From assembly GCA_946811695.1 (NCBI GenBank), contig OX328132.1, forward strand, positions 129,986,208 to 130,050,207: a stretch of DNA of 64,000 nucleotides, read 5' to 3'. Below the pieces are notes generated by a model. That model was not told the origin of the DNA. It did no database searches and saw nothing but the letters and a program-made list of their open reading frames with translations. Source of the stretch: Gonocerus acuteangulatus. Lineage: Eukaryota > Arthropoda > Insecta > Hemiptera > Coreidae. This document shows, one piece after another, positions 46,081 through 58,672 of this stretch. Each line of letters starts with the position of its first letter. Positions within the stretch are counted from its first letter, which is position 1. Position numbers and translations under genes: made by a program.

Positions 46081-46464
46081 ACACCTCCCTTGGTCTGGGG
46101 GGGCTTGGGGGTGGGGTGGTGGCGCGGCGGGGGGATTGGCGGGTGTCTGGGAGGGGGTAGGGGGTGGACGTCGGGCTGTGGGTGGGGAGTAGGGCTGACT
46201 TATCCAGGACCCTAGACCCACTGGGTCCTGCTAGCTCTGGAGATCTGGATGGCGGCACTTACATGCAGATCTCCGTCAGGAGCTTGGCTATCTTATCTAG
46301 ATTGCGGATTACCGCTGTATTGTCATAGAGGTCCAGATAACGCCGGCCCCCTCTCTTGCCTCGGCTCGGGCTGTCCCCTCTCCCTTCTGGGCGTCTGTCT
46401 CTCTCCTTGCTGCACCTCCCTCCGCCCCGGGGTTTTTCTCCCTGATTAAAAAAAAAAAAAAAAA
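46081..46464 (-). other. GC-rich island ending in an A-run, possible retroelement remnant
   Basis: Unusually GC-rich for this window, with a G-rich left half. An 18-nt A-run lies at 46447-46464. The minus strand can be read as RRYLDLYDNTAVIRNLDKIA, perhaps the end of a LINE ORF1, then a stop and proline-rich text. The assignment is weak. Confidence 0.3.
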
Positions 46465-46839
46465 ATTAATTTTTTTTAAGGTTTTTATGGCAGCCCCCTC
46501 AGCCGCTCTTATATACTCCCATGATTATAGGTGCAAATAAAAATATATTTTTAGCGTTGTCTTTCTTTTCTTTTTTATTAATAACTAAAATATATACTAT
46601 GTTGATTTAAAGTTGGATACATATGATATTAAATTATAATCAGAGCAACATGAGTGCATTTGTAAGTCCTCTATTAACTTTATTGTCAATTCAGTCGTCC
46701 ACATATTGAAAGAAATTGAACTACAAGTCCGTACGGAGGAACTGTCGGGAGATGACTGGGGACTTGATGCTGCTCCAGAACTCGTCCACACTCGTAATGT
46801 TCCTCAACAAAGTATCAGTGAGTCCCGATCCAGCGGGGA

Positions 46840-47822
46840 CTCAGATGTTGTCCGTTTCTTTTAGTTTTATTCCTTGTTATTTTTGCAATTGCCTATATTA
46901 GGAAAATATATTTGTCTGTAAAACAGAGTTCGTAAAACGAGAACCAATTTTCTGTTGTTTAACTGTCGTTACGACTGTACTACTTTTGGGTTCGTCCTTT
47001 TGAACGTTTTTTTTTTTTTCTTTTTGCCTCATTTCTTAATGGTTTTTTTTATTATTATTTAAAAAAATATGTTTATTTTTTTTACTGGCATACCCCATAT
47101 ACCCTATTTCAGGTAGTAGGTTTCTCTTATTTAAGCGGTTCTTTTCGTCTGTTACCCTTAGTTTTTTTTTTATTGCTTGTCATTTTTTAATTTATTATAG
47201 GAAAAAAAATATTTGGCAATAAAACAGGATGCGTAAAATTAGAAACAATAGTTCGTTATAAGAAATAGATCTTTCCGTGTGTATGTGTTTGTCTCTCTTT
47301 ACCTCAGCTTCTAATTAGTTGGGTTTTTTTTCTATGTTTGCCTTAGTTTTTAATTAGTTGATGTTATTTTAATTGCATTTTCCCCCTTAAAACATAAGAA
47401 GAATGTTAGTATTTTGAATTGGCTTATAGTTCCCTTGCTGGATGGACAAGGGAGTCCCAGATCTTTACCTATCGGAGGCTAGTAGGGTGCCTTCATTCCA
47501 CTTCCTAAATCAAGAAGCATCCTAGGAGAACTGACAGCTATTTTACCAAAGTCCCATGTGTTTACGATTTTCATTAGTATTCGAGTTGTATTAGTAGAGA
47601 AAGTATTACAAAAAAAAATGTTTTATGTTTTCTCCTTACTGAGTCCCAACCATCCTTTCACTTCGCCTCACCTCAACGCTAACTATCTTCATCTCATTTA
47701 GTATTTCTGATCGCTCTCTAGCTGGCTAAAATGGACAGATTTTAATGAAATTAGGTATTATTCCTTTACTAATGGCACTCGGGAACCGCGCTAAAATGAC
47801 GCAATTTCTGCGAGTCGGACTT
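46840..47822 (-). mobile_element. Helentron-like family B, copy 4, decayed
   Basis: The 5' end on the minus strand is at about 47822 (GTCCGACTCGCAGAAATTGC, TTTTAGCGCGGTTCCCGAG). Words such as TTATTTAAGCGGTTCTTTTCG and TAAAACAGGATGCG match family B copy 3. The 3' hairpin end is not found. Confidence 0.5.
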
Positions 47823-48520
47823 TTTTTTTGTCTCTGTTTATCTGAGATTTTTAATGGGTTGTTGTTATTTGGAATTGATTTATGGAGCCTTGCTTTAGAA
47901 TGAGGGAGAGCCGGATTTATTCCTGTAGGAAGGCTAGAACATTTTATTACATTTCCTAAATGAAGAAGCACCAAAGGAGAGCTAACAGCTATTTTACCGA
48001 GCTCCAGATGTGTTTACGATCTCTCTATCCTTGGGGTGTTGCTCATTAAAAAAATATCACTTATTTTTCTCGTACAATTTTATTTTATAAATTCCTTACA
48101 TTCTATGTACATTACACTTATTTTTAAAACTCATTGAACAGTAAAACGAACATTTTAGTTTTTTATTGACTTATAGAGCCTTCCTTAAGAATGAGAGAGA
48201 AGGAGGATAAAATAATTACAGCTTCTGTATAACTAGGTTACTGTCAGTTTCCTGTGCCTTTTCACACCTCAAATATTACAATTAATCACGATAAATTTTC
48301 AAAAAATACATTTCTGAAGTAATTTTAAGTGGGTCGGATACATTCGGAGAAATAAGAGCTTAAAGCTTGGAAGTAGTTGGTTTCGTTTATTTGAATGGTT
48401 CTTTTTGTCGGTTTCGCTTAGTTCTTTTGTACGTTTTAATTGCATAAAGTGGAAAAATCTATTGGTCAGTAAATGAGGATAAGTAAATGAGAAATTATTC
48501 ATTGTAACCGTTGTCAAGAA
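47823..48520 (-). mobile_element. Further family B fragment
   Basis: Contains ATTTGGAATTGATTTATGGAGCC and CGGAGAAATAAGAGC-like family B modules, also seen at 33060-33120 and 32760. No complete end. Confidence 0.4.
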
Positions 48521-48616
48521 ATTCACTTTGCTTACACAACTTGGTCTTATTCTTTATAGCCTTAATGCTTTAGAAAGAGAGAGGCCAATGGAGGCGAAAA
48601 GTAAGAGCTCGATATT

Positions 48617-48682
48617 ATTCCTGACAAGGGCTAAGCCGAAACGTCAAGTCTATTTGACGTTTCTTCATCATCAGAGCGATGA
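48617..48682. ncRNA. Hammerhead-like inverted pair, probable Penelope terminal remnant
   Basis: The plus strand reads CTGACAAGGGCTAAGCCGAAACGTC: a changed CTGATGA core, a GGC-TAA-GCC stem II, then GAAAC and GTC. The minus strand just downstream reads CTGATGATGAAGAAACGTC. The two cores overlap in a GAAACGTCAA/TTGACGTTTC palindrome. Such cores recur in Penelope-like terminal repeats. Each copy has a defect (core changes on plus, missing stem II on minus). Confidence 0.35.
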
Positions 48683-48847
48683 TGAAGAGGGGAGTGAAAT
48701 GAACTTGGAAGAGAAGGAGGGAACTTGGAGGAAGTTTAAACAGACGCCGATTGGAATTAAACTTGTAGAGCGAACACTAAGAAAGGGATAGAGCCAAACT
48801 GTAGATAGGAATGAATATACAATAGCTCTTTGCTCATTTCTCCAAGC

Positions 48848-49672
48848 TTGTTCCCGATCCTACCTCTGTAGGCAATGCTAGTTCCCGATCCTACATCTGT
48901 AGGCAATGCTAGTTCCCCATCCTACCTCTGTAGACAATGCTAGTTCCCGATCCTACCTCTGTAGGCAATGCTAGTTCCTGATCCTACCTCTGTAGGCAAT
49001 GTTAGTTCCCGATCCTACCTCTGCAGGCAATGCTAGTTCCGGATCCCACCTCTGTAGGCAAAGCTAGTTCCCGATCCTACCTCTGCAGGCAATGCTAGTT
49101 CCTGATCCTACCTCTGTAGGCAATGTTAGTTCCCGATCCTACCTCTGCAGGCAATGCTAGTTCCGGATCCTACCTCTGTAGGCAAAGCTAGTTCCCAATC
49201 CTACCTCTGCAGGCAATGTTAGTTCCTGATCCTACCTCTGTAGGCAATGTTAGTTCCCGGTCCTACCTCTGTAGGCAATGCTAGTTCCCGATCCTACCTC
49301 TGTAGACAATGCTAGTTCCCGATCCTACCTCTGTAGGCAATGTTAGTTCCTGATCCTACCTCTGTAGGCAATGTTAGTTCCCGATCCTACCTCTGCAGGC
49401 AATGCTAGTTCCGGATCCTTCCTCTGTAGGCAAAGCTAGTTCCTGATCCTACCTCTGTATGCAAACCTAGTTCCTGGTCCTTCCTCTACAGGCAATGATA
49501 GTTCCCGATCCTACCTGTGTAGGCAATGCTAGTTCCCGATCCTACCTAGTTAGGCAATGCTAGTTCCTGATACTACCTCTGTAGGCAATGTTAGTTCCCG
49601 ATCCTACCTCTGTAGGCAATGCTAGTTCCCGATCCTACCTCTGCAGGCAATGCTAGTTCCCGATCCTACCTG
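48848..49672. repeat. 31-bp minisatellite, array 1 (~27 copies)
   Basis: The unit contains CTAGTTCCCGATCCTACCTC and repeats every 31 bp, with TGTAGGCAATG or similar following. The CCTAC-CTCT-GTAGG core of the unit can form a small hairpin. Confidence 0.97.
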
Positions 49673-50730
49673 TTTGCGGTACGCTGTCCCAAAGGTGTTA
49701 CACCTTGGGAATAAGCATACCGATGTAATGGTGGTGATTGTTTTATTTGAAAAGCGTGGACTGTATAGGGGGTGGTTTGATTTATGCACGGATATGAAAT
49801 AAAGTTAGTATAATATGGATGGTTTACATGTTTGCTTTGAAGGGGGTTTGGCCGAAAAAGGTTATAATAGTTGTTATTGTATTAGTCATAAATTTTGAGA
49901 TTTATAAAGGGGGTTTGATGGACGATAAATTATTGTTAAATAACTGGCTCCAGGCGGTCCGCTGTAGCAGGAGTAGTCTCCGTGTTGACGAAATTCATGT
50001 ATTACTCCTGCGTTGCTCAGTAATATAGTGAGGACTGCCTTTTCTCTTTCTCCTCCTCCTCCATGATGCTCTCGTGTTGCTGAGGTGTTTACTCAGGCAT
50101 TGCGAAAACTGTGGTCTGCTCTAAAAAAGTCCACATTCGTCCATGCAGCAATCTTGATCATAAAAATTAATGGAGTCCTGGACCCTTTAACGGTCTCCAG
50201 AATTTGAACTGCTTGGAGGTAGCAGGGAAATCTATGGAGGCAACCTCCATGGTGAGTTACTGGGGTCAAGTAATGTCGTCATAGATGATGCTGAGGGGGT
50301 TTACATCAAACAAACAGCCCACCTAAATTTGACCCGGTTAAATTTAAATAAAGAAAACAAAACTAAAGTTATGGAGCATCCAAAACCATAAACATTACAT
50401 TAAATGGGGGAAAAATATAACAATGAAAAATTATGAAACACGACAATCACTCCATCGCTTATAAATAATTACTTAAAATTAACAAAATAATAAATTTTAT
50501 TGCTTGCTTCTTTCAGTTACCCTACTGAAATAAATAAATACATGAATACATAAACAATTACTGAAACATATTGCATGACAAAATTAAAAGTTTAAATATC
50601 CTTGGACTCCTTGTCCTCAGGAAGAAAAAGGGGGACAAGCGATGATACTGCTCTGGTAATGTGATTGCCGGAAGGAGACCTGACAACTACCGAGCACTTA
50701 ACACCGTGTCTATCCGGAAAGAGCAATGTT
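49673..50730. other. 1-kb spacer splitting the 31-bp array
   Basis: Begins with a long imperfect hairpin (49677-49722) whose arms hold CCCAAAGGTGT and ACACCTTGGG inside GGTA/TACC ends. The rest is mostly AT-rich and has no recognisable gene; frame 49819-50028 shows no domain. It ends just before 31-bp units resume. An insertion into a once continuous array would explain it. Confidence 0.5.
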
Positions 50731-53700
50731 ACTTCCCGCTCCTACCGCTGTAGGCAATACTAGTTCCAGATCCTACCTCTGTAGGCAATGCTAGTTCCTG
50801 GTCCATCCTCTATAGGCAAACCTAGTTCCCGATCCTGCCTCTGTTGGCAATGATAGTTCCCGATCCTACCTCTGTGGGCAAAACTAGTTCCTGATCCTAC
50901 CTCTGTAGGCAAAGCTACTTCCTGATCCTGCCTCTGTAGGCAAACCTAGTTCCCGATCCTACTTCTGTGGGCAAAGCTAGTTCCTGATCCTACCTCTGTA
51001 GGCAAAGCTACTTCCTGAACCTGCCTCTGTAGGCAAACCTAGTTCCCGATCCTCCCTCTGTAGGCAAACCTAGTCTCCGATCCTACCTCTGTGGGCAAAG
51101 CTAGTTCCTGATCCAACCTCTGTAGACAAAGCTACTTCCTGAACCTGCCTCTGTAGGCAAACCTAGTTCCCGATCCTCCCTCTGTAGGCAAACCTTGTCC
51201 CAGATCCTACCTCTGTAGACAAACCTAGTTCCCGATCCTGCCTCTGTAGGCAATGCTAGTTCCCGATCCTAACTCTGTAGGCAATGCTTGTTCCTGATCC
51301 TACCTCTGTAGGCAAAGCTAGTTCCTGATCGTGCTTCTGTAGGCAATGCTAGTTCCAGATCCTACCTCTGCAGGCAATGCTAGTTCCCGATCCTACCTCT
51401 GTAGGCAATGCTAGTTTCTAATCCTACCTCTGTAGGCAAAGATAGTTTCTGGTCCTTCCTCTATGGGCAAACGTAGTTCCAGATCCTGCCTCTGTACGCA
51501 ATGCTAGTTCCTGGTTCTTCCTCTGTAGGCAAACCTAGTTCCTGGTCCTTCCTCTGTAGGCAATGATAGTTCCCGACCCTACCTCTGTGGGCAAAGCTAG
51601 TTCCTGATCCTACCTCTGTAGGCAAAGCTAGTTCCTGATCCTGCCTCTGTAGGCAATCCTAGTTCCTGGTCCTTCCTCTGTAGGCATAGGCAAACCTAGT
51701 TCCCCATCCTGCCTCTGTAGGCAAACCTAATTCCCGATCCTGCCCCTGTAGGCAATGCTAGTTCCCGATCCTACCTCCGTAGGCAATACTAGTTTCTGAT
51801 CCTACCTCTGTAGGCAAAGCTAGTTCCTGGTCCATCCTCTATAGGCAAGCCTAGTTCTCGATCCTGCCTCTGTAGGCAATGATAGTTCCCTATCCTACCT
51901 CTGTGGGCAAAGCCAGTTCCTGATCCTACCTCTGTAGGCAAAGCTACTTCCTGATCCTGCCTCTGTAGGCAAACCTAGTTCCCGATCCAACCTCTGTGGG
52001 CAAAGCTCGTTCCTGATCCTACCTCTGTTGGCAAAGCTACTTCCTGAACCTGCCTCTGTAGGCAAACCTAGTTCCCGATGCTCCCTCTGTGAGCAAACCT
52101 AGTCCCCGATCCTACCTCTGTAGACAAACCTTGTTCCCGATCCTGCCTCTGTAGGCAATGCTAGTTCCCGATCCTAACTCTGTAGGCAAAGCTAGTTCCT
52201 GATCCTACCTCTGTAGGCAAAACTAGTTCCTGATCCTACCTCTGTAGGCAATGCTAGTTTCTGATCCTACCTCTGTAGGCAAAGCTAGTTCCTGGTCCTT
52301 CCTCTATGGGCAAACCTAGTTCCCGATCCTGCCTCTGTAGGCAATGCTAGTTCCTGGTTCTTCCTCTGTAGGCAAACCTAGTTCCTGGTCCTTCCTCTGT
52401 AGGCAAACCTAGTTCCCGATCCTGCCTCTGTAGGCAATGATAGTTCCTGGTCCTTCCTCTATGGGCAAACCTAGTTCCCGATCCAGCCTCTGTAGGCAAT
52501 GCTAGTTCCTGGTTCTTCCTCTGTAGGCAAACCTAGTTCCTGGTCCTTCCTCTGTAGGCAAAGCTAGTTCCTGATCCTGCCTCTGTAGGCAAACCTAGTT
52601 CCTGGTCCTTCCTCTGTAGGCATAGGCAAACCTAGTTCCCCATCCTGCCTCTGTAGGCAAACCTAATTCCCGATCCTGCCCCTGTAGGCAATGCTAGTTC
52701 CCGATCCTGCCTCTGTAGGCAAACTACTTCCTGAACCTGCTTCTGTAGGCAAACCTAGTTCCCGATGCTCCCTCTGTGAGCAAACCTAGTCCCCGATCGT
52801 ACCTCCGTAGACAAACCTTGTTCCCGATCCTGCCTCTGTAGGCAATGCTAGTCCCCGATCCTAACTCTGTAGGCAAAGCTAGATCCTGATCCTACCTCTG
52901 TAGGCAAAACTAGTTCCTGATCCTACCCCTGTAGGCAATGCTAGTTTCTGATCCTACCTATGTAGGCAAACCTAGTTCCCGACCCTGCCTCTGTAGGCAA
53001 TGATAGTTCCTGGTCCTTCCTCTATGGGCAAACCTAGTTCCCGATCCTGCCTCTGTAGGCAATGCTAGTTCCTGGTTCTTCCTCTGTAGGCAAACCTAGT
53101 TCCTGGTCCTTCCTCTGTAGGCAATGATAGTTCCCGATCCTACCTCTGCAGGCAATGCTAGTTCCTGGTTCTTCCTCTGTAGGCAAACCTAGTTCCTGGT
53201 CCTTCCTCTGTAGGCAATGATAGTTCCCGATCCTACCTCTGTGGGCAAAGCTAGTTCCTGATCCTACCTCTGTAGGCAAAGCTAGTTCCTGATCCTGCCT
53301 CTGTAGGCAAACCTAGTTCCTGGTCCTTCCTCTGTAGGCATAGGCAAACGTAGTTCCCCATCCTGCCTCTGTAGGCAAACCTAGTTCCCCATCCTGCCTC
53401 TGTAGGAGAACCTAGTACCCGATCCTGCCCCTGTAGGCAATGCTAGTTCCCGATCCTAACTCTGTAGGCAATGCTAGTTTCTGATCCTACCTCTGTAGGC
53501 AAAGCTAGTTCCTGGTCCTTCCTCTATGGGCAAACCTAGTTCCTGGTCCTTCCTCTGTAGGCAATGATAGTTCCCGATCCTACCTCTGTGGGCAAAGGTA
53601 GTTCCTGATCCTACCTCTGTAGGCAAAGCTAGTTCCTGATCCTGCCTCTGTAGGCAAACCTAGTTCCTGGCCCTTCCTCTGTAGGCATAGGGAAACGTAG

Positions 53701-56700
53701 TTCCCCATCCTGCCTCTGTAGGCAAACCTAGTTCCCGATCCTGCCCCTGTAGGCAATGCTAGTTCCCGAACCTACCTCTGCAGGCAATGCTAGTTCCGGA
53801 TCCTTCCTCTGTATGCAAAGCTAGTTCCTGGTCCTTCCTCTACAGGCAAACCTAGTTCCCCATCCTGCCTCTGTAGGCAAACCTAGTTCCCGATCCTGCC
53901 CCTGTAGGCAATGCTAGTTCCCGATCCTACCTTCGTAGGCAATGCTAGTTTCTGATCCTACCTCTGTAGGCAAAGCTAGTTCATGGTCCATCCTCTATAG
54001 GCAAACCTAGTTCCCGATCCTGCCTCTGTAGGCAAACCTAGTTCCCGATCCTGCCCCTGTAGGCAATGCTAGTTCCCGAACCTACCTCTGCAGGCAATGC
54101 TAGTTCCGGATCCTTCCTCTGTAGGCAAAGCTAGTTTCTGATCCTACCTCTGTATGCAAAGCTAGTTCCTGGTCGTTCCTCTACAGGCAAACCTAGTTCC
54201 CCATCCTGCCTCTGTAGGCAAACCTAGTTCCCGATCCTGCCCCTGTAGGCAATGCTAGTTCCCGATCCTACCTCCGTAGGCAATGCTAGTTTCTGATCCT
54301 ACCTCTGTAGGCAAAGCTAGTTCATGGTCCATCCTCTATAGGCAAACCTAGTTCCCGATCCTGCCTCTGTAGGCAATGATAGTTCCTGGTCCTTCCTCTA
54401 TGGGCAAACCTAGTTCCCGATCCTGCCTCTGTAGGCAATGCTAGTACCTCGTTCTTCCTCTGTAGGCAAACCTAGTTCCTGGTCCTTCCTTTGTAGGCAA
54501 TGATAGTTCCCGATCCTACCTCTGTGGGCAAAGCTAGTTCCTGATCCTACCTCTGTAGGCAAAGCTAGTTCCTGATCCTGCCTCTGTAGGCAAACCTAGT
54601 TCCTGGTCCTTCCTCTGTAGGCATAGGCAAACGTAGTTCCCCATCCTGCCTCTGTAGGCAAACCTAGTTCCCGATCCTGCCCGTGTAGGCAATGCTAGTT
54701 CCCGATCCTACCTCTGCAGGCAATGCTAGTTCCGGATCCTTCCTCTGTAGGCAAAGCTAGTCCCTGATCCTTCCTCTACAGGCAAACCTAGTTCCCCATC
54801 CTGCCTCTGTAGGCAAACCTCGTTCCCGATCCTGCCTCTGTATGCAATGCTAGTTCCCGATCCTACCTCTGCAGGCAATGCTAGTTCCGGATCCTTCCTC
54901 TGTAGGCAAAGCTAGTTCCTGATCCTACCTCTGTATGCAAAGCTAGTTCCTGGTCCTTCCTCTAAAGGCTAACCTAGTTCCCCATCCTGCCTCTGTAGGA
55001 GAACCTAGTTCCCGATCCTGCCCCTGTAGGCAATGCTAGTTCCCGATCCTACCTCCGTAGGCAATGCTAGTTTCTGATCCTACCTCTGTAGGCAAAGCTG
55101 GTTCCTGGTCCATCCTCTATAGGCAAACCTAGTTCCCGATCCTGCCTCTGTAGGCAATGATATTTCCCGATCCTACCTCTGTGCGCAAAGCTAGTTCCTG
55201 ATCCTACCTCTGTAGGCAAAGCTAGTTCCTGATCCTGCCTCTGTAGGCAAACCTAGTTCCTGGCCCTTCCTCTGTAGGCATAGGCAAACGTAGTTCCCCA
55301 TCCTGCCTCTGTAGGCAAACCTAGTTCCCGATCCTGCCCCTGTAGGCAATGCTAGTTCCCGAACCTACCTCTGCAGGCAATGCTAGTTCCGGATCCTTCC
55401 TCTGTATGCAAAGCTAGTTCCTGGTCCTTCCTCTACAGGCAAACCTAGTTCCCCATCCTGCCTCTGTAGGCAAACCTAGTTCCCGATCCTGCCCCTGTAG
55501 ACAATGCTAGTTCCCGATCCTACCTTCGTAGGCAATGCTAGTTTCTGATCCTACCTCTGTAGGCAAAGCTAGTTCATGGTCCATCCTCTATAGGCAAACC
55601 TAGTTCCCGATCCTGCCTCTGTAGGCAAACCTAGTTCCCGATCCTGCCCCTGTAGGCAATGCTAGTTCCCGAACCTACCTCTGCAGGCAATGCTAGTTCC
55701 GGATCCTTCCTCTGTAGGCAAAGCTAGTTTCTGATCCTACCTCTGTATGCAAAGCTAGTTCCTGGTCCTTCCTCTACAGGCAAACCTAGTTCCCCATCCT
55801 GCCTCTGTAGGCAAACCTAGTTCCCGATCCTGCCCCTGTAGGCAATGCTAGTTCCCGATCCTACCTCCGTAGGCAATGCTAGTTTCTGATCCTACCTCTG
55901 TAGGCAAAGCTAGTTCATGGTCCATCCTCTATAGGCAAACCTAGTTCCCGATCCTGCCACTGTAGGCAATGATAGTTCCTGGTCCTTCCTCTATGGGCAA
56001 ACCTAGTTCCCGATCCTGCCTCTGTAGGCAATGCTAGTACCTCGTTCTTCCTCTGTAGGCAAACCTAGTTCCTGGTCCTTCCTTTGTAGGCAATGATAGT
56101 TCCCGATCCTACCTCTGTGGGCAAAGCTAGTTCCTGATCCTACCTCTGTAGGCAAAGCTAGTTCCTGATCCTGCCTCTGTAGGCAAACCTAGTTCCTGGT
56201 CCTTCCTCTGTAGGCATAGGCAAACGTAGTTCCCCATCCTGCCTCTGTAGGCAAACCTAGTTCCCGATCCTGCCCGTGTAGGCAATGCTAGTTCCCGATC
56301 CTACCTCTGCAGGCAATGCTAGTTCCGGATCCTTCCTCTGTAGGCAAAGCTAGTCCCTGATCCTTCCTCTACAGGCAAACCTAGTTCCCCATCCTGCCTC
56401 TGTAGGCAAACCTCGTTCCCGATCCTGCCTTTGTATGCAATGCTAGTTCCCGATCCTACCTCTGCAGGCAATGCTAGTTCCGGATCCTTCCTCTGTAGGC
56501 AAAGCTAGTTCCTGATCCTACCTCTGTATGCAAAGCTAGTTCCTGGTCCTTCCTCTAAAGGCTAACCTAGTTCCCCATCCTGCCTCTGTAGGCAAACCTA
56601 GTTCCCGATCCTGCCCCTGTAGGCAATGCTAGTTCCCGATCCTACCTCCGTAGGCAATGCTAGTTTCTGATCCTACCTCTGTAGGCAAAGCTGGTTCCTG

Positions 56701-58396
56701 GTCCATCCTCTATAGGCAAACCTAGTTCCCGATCCTGCCTCTGTAGGCAATGATAGTTCCCGATCCTACCTCTGTGCGCAAAGCTAGTTCCTGATCCTAC
56801 CTCTGCAGGCAAAGCTACTTCCTGAACCTGCCTCTGTAGGCAAACCTAGTTCCCGATCCTACCTCTGTAGACGAACCTAGTTCCCGATCCTGCCTCTGTA
56901 GACAATGCTAGTTCCCGATCCTAACTCTGTAGGCAATGCTAGTTTCTGATCCTACCTCTGTAGGCAAAGCTAGTTCCTGGTCCTTCCTTTATGGGCAAAC
57001 CTAGTTTCCGATCCTGCCTCTGTAGGCAATGCTAGTTCCTGGTTCTTCCTCTGTAGGCAAACCTAGTTCCTGGTCCTTCCTCTGTAGGCAATGATAGTTC
57101 CCGATCCTACCCCTGTGAGCAAACCTAGTTCCTGATCCTACCTCTGTAGGCAACGCTAGTTCCTGATCCTGCCTCTGTAGGCAAACCAATTCCTGGTCCT
57201 TCCTCTGTAGGCATAGGCAAACGTAGTTCTCCATACTGCCTCTGTAGGCAAACCTAGTTCCCGATCCTGCCCCTGTAGGCAATGCTAGTTCCCGATCCTT
57301 CCTCTGCAGGCAATGCTAGTTCCGGATCCTTCCTCTGTAGGCAAAGCTAGTTCCTGATCCTACCTCTGTGCGCAAACCTAGTTCCCCATCCTGCCTCTGT
57401 AGGCAAACCTCGTTCCCGATCCTGCCTCTGTATGCAATGATAGTTCCCGATCCTACCTCTGTAGGCAATGATAGTTCCCGATCATACCTCTGTAGGCAAT
57501 GCTAGTTCCCGATCCTACCTCGGTAGGCAATGCTAGTTTCTGATCCTACCTCTGTAGGCAAAGGTAGTTCCTGGTCCTTCTTCTATAGGGAAACCTAGTT
57601 CCCGATCCTGCCTCTGTAGGCAATGCTAGTTCCCGATCCTACCTCTGTAGGCAATGCTAGTTCCCGATCCTACCTCTGTAGGCAAAGCTATTTCCTGATC
57701 CTGCCCCTGTAGGCAATGCTAGTTCCCGATCCTGCCTCTGTAGGCAATGCTAGTTCCCGATCCTACCTCTGCAGGTAATGCTAGTTCCGGATCCTTCCTC
57801 TGCAGGCAAAGCTAGTTCCTGATCCTACCTCTGTATGCAAACCTAGTTCCTGGTCCTTCCTCTACAGGCAATGCTAGTTCCGGAATCTTCCTCTGTAGGC
57901 AAAGCTAGTTCCTGGTCCTTCTTCTATAGGGAAACCTAGTTCCCGATCCTGCCTCTGTAGGCAATGCTAGTTCCCGATCCTACCTCTGTAGGCAAAGCTA
58001 GTTCCCGATCCTGCCTCTGTAGGCAAACCTAGTTCCCGATCCTGCCTCTGTAGGCAGTGCTAGTTCCCGATCCTACCTCTGCAGGCATTGCTAGTTCCGG
58101 ATCCTTCCTCTGTAGGCAAAGCTAGTTCCTGATCCTACCTCTGTATGCAAACCTAGTTCCTGGTCATTCCTCAACAGGCAATGCTAGTTCCGGATCCTTC
58201 CTCTGTAGGCAAAGCTAGTTCCTGATCCTACCTGTGTAGGCAAAGCTAGTTCCCGATCCTACTTCTGCAGGCAATACTAGTTCCGGATCCTGCCTCTGTA
58301 GGCAAAGCTAGTTCCTGATCCTACCTGTGTAGGCAAAGCTAGTTCCCGATCCTACCTCTGCAGGCAATGCTAGTTCCGGATCCTTCCTCTTTCGGC
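50731..58396. repeat. 31-bp minisatellite, array 2 (~245 copies) with higher-order repeats
   Basis: Same unit as array 1, with more variants: TGATCCTACC, TGGTCCTTCC, CGATCCTGCC, and 37-bp units containing GCATAGGCAAAC. Rare variants recur at a fixed distance of about 1,593 bp: CTAGTACCTCG at 54441 and 56034, TCTAAAGGCTAACC at 54961 and 56554, and CCTGGCCCTTCC at about 53667 and 55258. So a block of about 1.59 kb is duplicated in tandem (roughly 53.6-55.2 and 55.2-56.8 kb). Minus-strand frames of 80-93 codons are by-products. Confidence 0.97.
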
Positions 58397-58672
58397 AAAA
58401 CCTTCCTCCAGCTTCATCAACTCAACACCAGCTGGATTGGATAGAATCTATACAGGGGAGGGGTCGTTTTTTTGGGAATATCAATAATTTTTGTAAGTGA
58501 ATTTTGAGTTTGCGCCGTCGATGTTCGGCTTGAGGAGGATGACCCACGGACGGGAACGGTGTTTTATTATTCTATCTACTTTTTATCGTGTCGGTACATA
58601 TATATTTTAGCTTAAAAATGCTTTAGCGATTACTAAACTGAAAACAAAACGTTACAAAAAATTGTCACAAAA
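58397..58672. other. Short unique spacer
   Basis: Joins the 31-bp and 64-bp arrays. No gene seen. Confidence 0.45.

Noticed and set aside
46049..46258. Proline-rich minus-strand frame as a gene
   Set aside because: Short and compositionally biased by the GC-rich island.
48528..48791. 87-codon charged frame as a small gene
   Set aside because: It overlaps the hammerhead-like palindrome and has no recognisable domain; probably a chance frame in decayed repeat sequence.
53034..57282. Minus-strand frames starting MPTEVG or MPTGAG
   Set aside because: Readings of the 31-bp minisatellite.
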